A stretch of DNA of 5,075 nucleotides from a bacterium (lineage in GTDB: Bacteria > SZUA-79 > Acidulodesulfobacterales > Acidulodesulfobacteraceae), in NCBI GenBank assembly GCA_021800805.1, contig JAJYYR010000065.1, positions 1 through 5,075 of the forward strand, in the 5' to 3' direction. The notes under the pieces are model-generated. The model was not told the origin of the DNA. It was given only the letters and a program-made list of their open reading frames with translations, and did no database searches. This document shows, in pieces, positions 1 through 5,075 of the stretch (its first letter is position 1; each line of letters starts with the position of its first letter). Position numbers and translations under genes: made by a program.

Positions 1-46
1 AGCGGCGGAATCATCGGAAACAATGAGAATAAATAAAAGCAAATAA
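1..46 (+). other. Possible 3' tail of an upstream coding region, frame unresolved
   Basis: Two + frames are open from the window edge. One reads AAESSETMRINKSK and stops at 44-46. The other reads SGGIIGNNENK and stops at 34-36. Either could be the last codons of an upstream gene, and a + strand gene ending just before glnD would fit the uniform orientation of the window. The piece is too short for any family recognition, and it could equally be non-coding. Bases 47-72 after it hold only the glnD ribosome binding site. Confidence 0.25.
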
Positions 47-62
47 TACGAACGAAATGCGC

Positions 63-66
63 GGAG
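63..66 (+). promoter_or_regulatory. Shine-Dalgarno sequence of glnD
   Basis: GGAG lies 6 nt before the TTG at 73. It decides the start: no ATG, GTG or TTG lies in frame between the stop at 34-36 and base 73. The next in-frame TTG, at 79, would have a longer 12-nt spacing. The ATG at 57 is in another frame and stops after ten codons, at 87-89. Confidence 0.75.
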
Positions 67-72
67 AAAACT

Positions 73-2760
73 TTGACGTTGACGCCTAAAGATTTAAAAG
101 AAAGAATTAAATTAAAATACAAAAATTTAAAAGACGACCTTCTGAACTACGATTCTTTTCACGCGGCCGGAGAAATATCCGAATTTTATGATTCCGTAAT
201 AATAGAAGCATTCTCGGGCATCGGAGGCAGAGGCGATTTTTGTATAACGTCGGGCGGCAGTTATTCTAACCGCGAACTATGTCCTTATTCGGATATCGAT
301 ATAATGATAATCATAAAAGAAGGGCTGAATCAGGAAAATGTCGCTAAAGACCTTAAGGACTTTTTTTATTTATTTTGGGATGCAGGGGTGGATCTCGCTC
401 AGAGCGTAATGACTATTTCCGAAGCCGCCGAGTTGATGAAAAAAGACTTAAATACGTACACTTCTTTTATAAATACAAGATATATTGCCGGAAATAAAGA
501 TTTATACGACGGGTTCAAAAACGGTTTTAAAAAAATAGACGCAAAATCGGTTTTTTTGGTAGAACTTATGAAAAACTTAAGAAAAAGACGCCTGATTAAC
601 GTTATGTCGGATAACGACATATTTCTTCTAGAACCGGACGTTAAGGAAGGCATAGGCGGTTTAAGAGATTATTCTTACTGCGAGTGGGTCTATTATTTAG
701 CAACCGGAGAATCCCTGCCGTTTCCGTCCGCCGATGCCGGCAGTGATGCCGATGCCGCCGAAACAAGGATAATGGAAACATTAAGGGTTAAAAAAATGGA
801 CAGTTCTTTGAATAAAGAGGATATCGCCAATCTTTACGGCGGAAAAAAATTCATCTTAAAGACAAGAATAATGATGCATCTGCTTGCGCAGAAAAAGGTC
901 GATAAGCTTACTTTCGATATTCAGGAAAATGCCGCTAAAGCTTTTTACTACAAGGACGGAAAGTTTTTAGACAAGGTAGAATATTTTATGCACGACTATT
1001 ATTTAAACGCTAAGAATATACATAATATATCTAAGCTCGTCATAAACCTTCTCATAAAGCCGAGGGTACTTATAAGCAGGTATAAAGAAAACGAAAAAAC
1101 CGGCATTATTATAGAAAACAACCTCTATTTAGAAAACGGTTTTATTGCCGTGCGGGACAAAGAGCTTTTTTTATCCGGCGTTAAAAATATATTTAATCTG
1201 CTGAATATATATCAATCTGCCGGTTACAGGCTTAGCGCGGAATCCGTCAACCTTTTAAAAATAAGCGGAGAAAAATACAGAAAAAATATTAAGAACAGCG
1301 ATTTTGCAAAGGATTTTTTTATAACCCTTCTAAAAAACAAAAAAAGAGTTTATCAAACCCTGCTGTTAATGCATGAAACAAAAATATTAAGCGCGTTAAT
1401 CCCCGAATTTGAAAAAATAGATTCCCTGTCCACCAACGACGTTTATCATATTTATACGGTCGATGCACATTCGCTTAACGGCGTCTATTATTTGGAGAAT
1501 ACGGCTAATTTTAAAATCAACGGAGAGCTTAAGGAAACATTTGAAGATTTAAGCGCCGAAGATATGCTTATTTTAAATTTTTCGCTTTTGCTTCACGATA
1601 TCGGCAAAGGGTATTCCGCACATCATGAAGCCATAGGGTCTAAAATAGCCGTAAAGGTTGCAAAAAGGCTCGGTTTAAGCGAGAGCGTCCAAAACTGCAT
1701 AGGATTTTTGATATTAAACCATTTTCTTCTTCCGCTTACGTCCGAAAGAAGGGATATTCACGACCCGGCGACTATTAAATCCGTTGCGGGCATGGTTAAG
1801 GACGCAAGGAGATTAAAACTGCTTTTTATCGTCAGTATCTGCGATTCTATGGCGGTTTCAAAGACAAGATTTAATTCGTGGCGAAAAATGCTTCTGACGG
1901 AGCTTTTCGACAGGACTTTATCGTATTTAAAGAATACCGAAGAGTATTTTAAAAGCGACATGTATTACATTGAGAATGCAACCGAAACCGCAAAAAATTT
2001 AAAAGGCAAAAGAGGCTATAATTTTCTTAAAGGCATTAAAGACCTAAATGGATTTATAACGGGTTTCGTAAATCAATTTTATTCCCCCGGTAAATATTTA
2101 ACAAGAGAAAGCTCCGAAAACATTCTTTTGCATTTAAAATTATTTTCAAAAATTACGCCGGGACACAGGTTTAATTTCGTGGCGAAACCGCATATCGGCG
2201 AAGATTATTACGAGATAATTATCTGCGGCGAGGATAAAAAAACTATGTTTTCCGATATAACCGGGACGCTTTCTTATTTTGACTTTAATATAATGAGCGC
2301 AGATATTAATACAAGAAAAGACGGAAGGTTTATCGATACCTTTTTCGTAAATCATATATATAAAAAAGTTGACGGGGATATCGACTGGCATAAACTGCGG
2401 AATACCTTTTTTAATGTGTTTAACGGCAATATATCGCTCGAAGATATGCTCAAAAATAAGAGAAAGAGCGAAAGTTTATATAAAAAGAGCGGACCCCGCG
2501 TTTCAAATTCGGTGGAAATTTATAATAATATAAGCGGCGAGTTTACGGTAATAGAAATTCAGGCTCTGGATAGAAAAGGGCTTTTATACGACATAGGAAG
2601 AATTTTTAACGTTTTTGACATAAATATATTTGCATCGAAGATAACGACTCAGGGGAATAAGGCATTTGACACGTTTTACGTAAAAAATGACCAGGGGGGC
2701 AAGATTAGGAATCCGCTTTATATAAGAAAAATCAAGCAGGCGGTTATAAATGAGATTTAA
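73..2760 (+). CDS. glnD: Bifunctional PII uridylyltransferase / uridylyl-removing enzyme GlnD
   Basis: Cytosolic nitrogen sensor. When glutamine is low it uridylylates PII proteins (GlnB/GlnK), and when glutamine is high it removes the UMP. Length is 895 aa, against about 890 in E. coli. Domains in order: a nucleotidyltransferase domain with a GS motif at residues 62-63 and the metal-binding pair D74/D76 in PYSDID; the GlnD linker region (EPDVKEGIGGLRDY, about 187-200); an HD hydrolase domain with YTVDAH at 461-466, the HD pair H508/D509 in LLLHDIGKG, H517/H518 and H550, and the conserved RDIHDPATI at about 560-568; then two C-terminal glutamine-sensing ACT domains, about 711-785 and 823-893. 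Both catalytic centres look intact, so both activities are expected. The N terminus before the nucleotidyltransferase motif is about 30 residues shorter than in E. coli, and an in-frame stop at 34-36 rules out a longer version. It starts at TTG. No PII gene or ammonium transporter gene is in the window. I am very sure of the family. Confidence 0.96.
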   Translation: MTLTPKDLKERIKLKYKNLKDDLLNYDSFHAAGEISEFYDSVIIEAFSGIGGRGDFCITSGGSYSNRELCPYSDIDIMIIIKEGLNQENVAKDLKDFFYLFWDAGVDLAQSVMTISEAAELMKKDLNTYTSFINTRYIAGNKDLYDGFKNGFKKIDAKSVFLVELMKNLRKRRLINVMSDNDIFLLEPDVKEGIGGLRDYSYCEWVYYLATGESLPFPSADAGSDADAAETRIMETLRVKKMDSSLNKEDIANLYGGKKFILKTRIMMHLLAQKKVDKLTFDIQENAAKAFYYKDGKFLDKVEYFMHDYYLNAKNIHNISKLVINLLIKPRVLISRYKENEKTGIIIENNLYLENGFIAVRDKELFLSGVKNIFNLLNIYQSAGYRLSAESVNLLKISGEKYRKNIKNSDFAKDFFITLLKNKKRVYQTLLLMHETKILSALIPEFEKIDSLSTNDVYHIYTVDAHSLNGVYYLENTANFKINGELKETFEDLSAEDMLILNFSLLLHDIGKGYSAHHEAIGSKIAVKVAKRLGLSESVQNCIGFLILNHFLLPLTSERRDIHDPATIKSVAGMVKDARRLKLLFIVSICDSMAVSKTRFNSWRKMLLTELFDRTLSYLKNTEEYFKSDMYYIENATETAKNLKGKRGYNFLKGIKDLNGFITGFVNQFYSPGKYLTRESSENILLHLKLFSKITPGHRFNFVAKPHIGEDYYEIIICGEDKKTMFSDITGTLSYFDFNIMSADINTRKDGRFIDTFFVNHIYKKVDGDIDWHKLRNTFFNVFNGNISLEDMLKNKRKSESLYKKSGPRVSNSVEIYNNISGEFTVIEIQALDRKGLLYDIGRIFNVFDINIFASKITTQGNKAFDTFYVKNDQGGKIRNPLYIRKIKQAVINEI

Positions 2761-2813
2761 ATAAAACACACCCCAAATCCCGATTTAGAAAATATTTTAA
2801 TAAATTCCAATAT

Positions 2814-2859
2814 CCCGTCATTGCGAGAACCCGTCATTACGAGAACCCGTCATTGCGAG
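2814..2859 (+). repeat. Tandem 16-bp repeat, 2.9 copies
   Basis: The unit CCCGTCATTGCGAGAA occurs at 2814-2829. It occurs again at 2830-2845 with one change (CATTAC for CATTGC), and again at 2846-2859 without its last two bases. The third copy runs straight into the palindromic part of the REP-like element. The copies look like duplications of the 5' end of that element. Confidence 0.85.
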
Positions 2860-2877
2860 CGCAGCGAAGCAATCTCG
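2846..2877. repeat. REP-like dispersed intergenic repeat (CGTCATTGCGAG...GCAATCTCG type)
   Basis: The segment reads CCCGTCATTGCGAG, then CGCAGCGAAGCAATCTCG. ATTGC at 2852-2856 pairs with GCAAT at 2869-2873, giving a short hairpin with GC-rich loop sequence. From memory, this motif (reverse strand: GAGATTGCTTCGCTGCGC, then TCGCAATGACG) is scattered between genes in many unrelated bacterial genomes, including Desulfobacterota. Its function is not known to me. It is clearly richer in GC than the flanking AT-rich DNA. Confidence 0.7.
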
Positions 2878-2944
2878 TTATTAAGTAATTCAGGTAATTC
2901 ATATATAAAAATTTCTAAATCGGGATTTGGGCATATTAATTTGC

Positions 2945-2972
2945 TTGACTAAACATAAGCCTGTGTGATAAA
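2945..2972 (+). promoter_or_regulatory. Candidate sigma-70 type promoter for the TPR protein gene
   Basis: A TTGACT -35 box at 2945-2950 is followed after 16 nt by GATAAA at 2967-2972. A TG dinucleotide at 2964-2965 would make this an extended -10. Transcription would begin near 2978-2980, only about 5 nt before the ATG at 2984. It sits just outside the inverted-repeat element and is the only good promoter-like pair in this gap. Confidence 0.45.
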
Positions 2973-2983
2973 AATAATACATT

Positions 2984-3244
2984 ATGGCATTAGAACCTAA
3001 AACAAAGACGTTTGCCGGAATTTACGAGTCCCAGGGACATTATGCGGAAGCATTAAATATATACATAGACCTGCTGAAAGAAAATCCGTTAGACGAAGAA
3101 TCGGCGGATAACGTTAAGAGACTGCAATCGCTAATGAAGGAATCAAACGAAGAAAAGAAAAAAGCGGCCGAAACCCAAATATCCTCTCTGGAAACTTTTC
3201 TTCAAAAAACATATGCCTACAGAGAAACGTCTAAAAATACCTAA
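2984..3244 (+). CDS. Small protein with a single TPR unit and a helical tail
   Basis: This 86-aa soluble protein has no signal peptide or membrane segment. Residues 10-35 match a TPR helix pair: AGIYESQGHYAEAL with G18, Y20 and A23 in consensus places, then IYIDLLKENP ending on the expected proline (P35). Residues 37-80 are charged and probably helical, with a Lys/Glu-rich stretch at about 53-60 that could form a coiled coil. One TPR suggests a protein-binding adaptor or a module that dimerises; the partner cannot be told from the sequence. The ATG at 2984 is the only plausible start, because an in-frame stop lies at 2975-2977. No Shine-Dalgarno sequence precedes it. The stop is 20 nt before the M24 peptidase start, so the two are probably co-transcribed. 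I recall similar short TPR proteins near this locus in Deltaproteobacteria, but I cannot name a function. Confidence 0.8.
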   Translation: MALEPKTKTFAGIYESQGHYAEALNIYIDLLKENPLDEESADNVKRLQSLMKESNEEKKKAAETQISSLETFLQKTYAYRETSKNT

Positions 3245-3264
3245 AAGAACCTCCAACCGCCTTT

Positions 3265-4344
3265 ATGTTTAATGTTTCCGATATGATATCGCGGCTGATA
3301 GACAAAAAAGCCGGCGGTATTTTAATAAAAAAGCCTTCCAACATATTTTATATGACGGGCTTTTCAGGGGAAGGATATGTCTATTTTACACGCAAAGGAG
3401 AAATAATCCTTTATACGGACGGCAGATATTCCGAAAGGGCATCCAAAGAATGTTTTGCCCATGTAAAAATTGTTAGAATAGAAGAAATCTATAAAGATAT
3501 TGCCGTGGATATATTTAAAAGAAACATTAAAGTTATAATGTTCGAGTCCGATTATATTACCTGCGACGAGTATGCCTCGTTAAAAGAGAAATTTAAAAGT
3601 AAAATTAAGCTGATTCCCGCCCGCGACGCCGTTTTAAAAATAAGGTCGATAAAAGACGAGGGCGAACTTAATTATATTTTAGAGGCTGTTTCTATAGCCG
3701 AAAAATCCATGTTGGACGCTTTGAAAACTTTAAAGAAAACCGTCTGCGCCGAGAACGATTTAGCTATAATTTACAAAAAAAATTTATTAGAGCGCCGTTC
3801 TATGGAGTCTTTCGAAACTATAATACTTTCCGGCAGAAATTCAAGTCTGCCGCACGGACTGCCTTCGGATAAAAGAATAGATAAAAAAAATGTTTTATTG
3901 TGCGATTTCGGGGCGGAACGAAACGGTTACAAGAGCGATGAAACTTTGACCGTCCATCTTGGAAACCCCGACGGCAGGTTTCTGGATGTTTACGATACGG
4001 TTTATTCCGCGCAGCAAAAGGCGATTTCAAAAATAAAGCCCGGCGTTAAATTCAGCTGTTTAGATAAAATTGCAAGAGATTATATCGATAAAAGAGGTTA
4101 TGGAAAATATTTTACTCATTCTTTAGGCCACGGGGTAGGGTTGGATATACATGAATATCCTTATATAGGTAAAAAAAACGGCGATACGGTTAAAGAAGGC
4201 ATGGTATTTACGGTTGAACCGGGTGTTTATATCGAAGGGGAGTTCGGCGTAAGAATCGAAGATATGTGTTATGTCGAAAAAGAAGGCGCCCGGGTTATTA
4301 CCAATATTAAAAAAAATCAATGCAAAATTGAGGATTTAGCCTAA
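3265..4344 (+). CDS. M24B family Xaa-Pro aminopeptidase / prolidase-like metallopeptidase
   Basis: Cytosolic di-metal peptidase, expected to remove an N-terminal residue preceding proline or to split Xaa-Pro dipeptides. Length is 359 aa, normal for the short bacterial M24B type. The N-terminal creatinase-like domain (about 1-125) has the usual NIFYMTGFSGEG and LYTDGRYSERA segments. The C-terminal pita-bread domain (about 135-350) keeps all five metal ligands: D214 (LLCDFGA), D225 (YKSDETLT), H289 (HSLGHGVGLDIHE), E318 (TVEPGVYI) and E332 (VRIEDM). It also keeps the active-site histidines H197 (LPHG) and H296. The common SDxTRT motif reads SDETLT here, so the usual arginine is leucine (L228). 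No start codon lies in frame upstream of 3265, because a stop is at 3232-3234. The ATG at 3283 is an alternative. Neither has a Shine-Dalgarno sequence. Whether it acts as an aminopeptidase P or a prolidase cannot be told from sequence alone. Confidence 0.92.
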   Translation: MFNVSDMISRLIDKKAGGILIKKPSNIFYMTGFSGEGYVYFTRKGEIILYTDGRYSERASKECFAHVKIVRIEEIYKDIAVDIFKRNIKVIMFESDYITCDEYASLKEKFKSKIKLIPARDAVLKIRSIKDEGELNYILEAVSIAEKSMLDALKTLKKTVCAENDLAIIYKKNLLERRSMESFETIILSGRNSSLPHGLPSDKRIDKKNVLLCDFGAERNGYKSDETLTVHLGNPDGRFLDVYDTVYSAQQKAISKIKPGVKFSCLDKIARDYIDKRGYGKYFTHSLGHGVGLDIHEYPYIGKKNGDTVKEGMVFTVEPGVYIEGEFGVRIEDMCYVEKEGARVITNIKKNQCKIEDLA

Positions 4345-4383
4345 ATTTCAAACTTATAAAATTTAGTAGTTGATTTTTATTTT
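4341..4383 (+). terminator. Weak hairpin with T-rich tail after the M24 peptidase gene
   Basis: CTAAATTT at 4341-4348, overlapping the stop codon, is exactly complementary to AAATTTAG at 4359-4366, with a 10-nt loop. A T-rich run follows at 4374-4383, interrupted by one A. The stem is almost all A-T and the T-run is not directly adjacent, so it is at best a weak terminator and read-through into efp is likely. Confidence 0.25.
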
Positions 4384-4398
4384 GCATTGTTTTAAATT
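4370..4398 (+). promoter_or_regulatory. Candidate promoter for efp
   Basis: TTGATT at 4370-4375 and TAAATT at 4393-4398 are 17 nt apart, the ideal sigma-70 spacing. Transcription would begin near 4405, giving a leader of about 55 nt that carries a strong ribosome binding site. The region is very AT-rich, so chance matches are likely. The 115-nt gap between the genes does leave room for an independent efp promoter. Confidence 0.35.
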
Positions 4399-4445
4399 AG
4401 TAGGCATTGCAAATAAATCATAAATAAATACGAAAACAAAGAAAC

Positions 4446-4450
4446 GGAGG
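4446..4450 (+). promoter_or_regulatory. Strong Shine-Dalgarno sequence of efp
   Basis: GGAGG lies 9 nt before the TTG at 4460. It fixes the start at this TTG, whose translation (MYSTTDFKKGL) begins where EF-P proteins normally begin. Confidence 0.85.
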
Positions 4451-4459
4451 TTTAATTAA

Positions 4460-5026
4460 TTGTATTCCACTACCGACTTTAAAAAAGGGCTGAGAATAGA
4501 AATGGAAAAAGAGCCTTACGAAATTATCGATTTTCAACATGTTAAGCCCGGGAAAGGAGGGGCTTTCGTCAGGACCAAATTAAAAAGCCTGATTTCGGGA
4601 AAGGTGATAGACAGAACGTTAAGGGCTGGCGAAAAGGTCGAAACGCCTAATATAGAAGAAAAAAATATGCAGTATCTTTACGATGAAGGAAGCGATTTTG
4701 TTTTTATGGACAATGAAACGTACGATCAGGTACATATAGACAAAGAGGCGTCTGCCGAAAGCGCAGGTTTTCTGCTTGAAAATATTCATGTAAAAATTTT
4801 GTATTATAACGGCAAGCCTATAAATATCGAAGTGCCTAATTTTATAGAGCTAAAAATAACGCAGACGGAACCGGGGCTTAGAGGCGATACCGTTTCTGGG
4901 GCTACGAAGCCGGCAACTCTTGAAACGGGGCTCGTAATCAGCGTTCCGCTATTTTTAAACGAAGGCGATATTATAAAAGTCGATACGAGAACCAAAACTT
5001 ATATAGAAAGAGTCAGCTCTAAGTAA
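4460..5026 (+). CDS. efp: Elongation factor P
   Basis: EF-P binds between the ribosomal P and E sites and speeds peptide-bond formation at consecutive prolines. The 188-aa length is typical. Domain I (about 1-62) carries the loop HVKPGKGGAF at 27-36, with K32 at the tip, aligning with the modified Lys34 of E. coli. Domain II (about 64-127) is an OB fold starting near MQYLYDEG. Domain III (about 128-186) holds the family signature, including LRGDTVSGATKPATLETG at 140-157 and VPLFLNEGD at 162-170. A lysine at the loop tip argues against the arginine-rhamnosylated (EarP) type. Beta-lysylation, another lysine modification or no modification all remain possible, since no modification enzyme is encoded here. 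Translation starts at TTG behind a strong Shine-Dalgarno sequence. In related genomes accB and accC often follow; the window ends before this can be seen. Confidence 0.97.
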   Translation: MYSTTDFKKGLRIEMEKEPYEIIDFQHVKPGKGGAFVRTKLKSLISGKVIDRTLRAGEKVETPNIEEKNMQYLYDEGSDFVFMDNETYDQVHIDKEASAESAGFLLENIHVKILYYNGKPINIEVPNFIELKITQTEPGLRGDTVSGATKPATLETGLVISVPLFLNEGDIIKVDTRTKTYIERVSSK

Positions 5027-5075
5027 CAGCCGGAGGCGGCGCCTTACAATAAAGTATAAAAATAATAACGGCTGA
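5027..5075. other. Start of the intergenic region after efp, cut by the window edge
   Basis: These 49 bases contain no ATG, GTG or TTG in the + direction, so the next gene begins outside the window. A small hairpin is possible (AGGC at 5034-5037 with GCCT at 5041-5044), and CAGCCG at 5027-5032 is complementary to CGGCTG at 5069-5074. Neither is followed by a visible T-run, so I do not call a terminator. Confidence 0.5.

Larger units (their letters stand above)
2772..2931. repeat. 160-bp element bounded by a perfect 20-bp inverted repeat
   Basis: The left arm at 2772-2791 begins CCCAAATCCCGATTTAG. The right arm at 2912-2931 is its exact reverse complement over 20 bases. Weaker complementarity continues inward: AATTCC near 2803-2808 can face GGTAATT at 2893-2899. 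The 120 bases between the arms carry a separate repeat block. It holds no coding frame and no transposase. It begins 11 bases after the glnD stop, so as RNA it could fold into a long stem that protects or ends the glnD message. As DNA it resembles a small non-autonomous mobile element or a dispersed intergenic repeat. I see no clear target-site duplication at its edges. Confidence 0.8.

Noticed and set aside
57..89. ATG-started ten-codon frame overlapping the glnD start
   Set aside because: It reads MRGENFDVDA and has no ribosome binding site of its own. The GGAG inside it fits the TTG at 73 better.
399..653. Minus-strand open frame inside glnD, 84 codons
   Set aside because: It lies wholly within the well-supported nucleotidyltransferase region of glnD and shows no family motif. 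The other minus-strand open frames inside glnD, the peptidase gene and efp were rejected for the same reason.
2814..2877. CRISPR-like tandem repeats
   Set aside because: The 16-bp units are directly adjacent with no spacers, and there are only three copies. This is a tandem duplication, not an array.
2760..2940. Target-site duplication flanking the inverted-repeat element
   Set aside because: The flanks (ACACAC on the left, CATATT on the right) share no convincing direct repeat, so recent transposition is not shown.
5027..5075. Terminator or start of accB after efp
   Set aside because: The short complementary pairs are weak and have no T-run, and no start codon is present. Nothing can be called before the window ends.
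1..5075. A previously undescribed biological system
   Set aside because: All four genes belong to known or commonplace families and look intact. Beyond the dispersed repeat and start-site features listed, I found no structure that demands a new system.

Overview
The window is an ordinary chromosomal housekeeping segment of an AT-rich bacterium. All genes lie on the + strand: glnD, encoding the PII uridylyltransferase; a small protein with one tetratricopeptide repeat (TPR); an M24-family Xaa-Pro peptidase; and efp, encoding elongation factor P. A full-length GlnD points to Proteobacteria or Desulfobacterota (the former Deltaproteobacteria). The order M24 peptidase then efp, which I recall usually being followed by accB-accC, and the CGTCATTGCGAG-type intergenic repeat both fit a deltaproteobacterial lineage. 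The strong preference for AAA, ATA and TTA codons suggests one of its low-GC members. This placement is inference from gene content, not a database match.

Layout. Bases 1-72 hold the 3' edge of something upstream and the glnD ribosome binding site. Bases 73-2760 are glnD, intact, with nucleotidyltransferase, HD and two ACT domains. Bases 2761-2983 are non-coding and hold the most structured DNA here: a perfect 20-bp inverted repeat enclosing a tandem 16-bp repeat that ends in a REP-like palindrome. A candidate promoter follows, placed so close to the next start codon that a nearly leaderless mRNA is predicted. Bases 2984-3244 (TPR protein) and 3265-4344 (M24 peptidase) are 20 nt apart and probably co-transcribed. 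A 115-nt AT-rich gap (4345-4459) holds a weak hairpin, a candidate promoter and a strong Shine-Dalgarno sequence for efp (4460-5026). The last 49 bases are the start of the next intergenic region and contain no start codon.

The genes do not form one pathway. GlnD senses glutamine and modifies PII proteins for nitrogen control. The M24 peptidase trims Xaa-Pro peptides, and EF-P rescues ribosomes stalled on polyproline, so those two share a loose proline and translation theme. I see no defence system, mobile-element gene, CRISPR array or RNA gene, and no convincing new system. The composite repeat at 2772-2931 and the mixed start-site architecture are the items most worth a second look.
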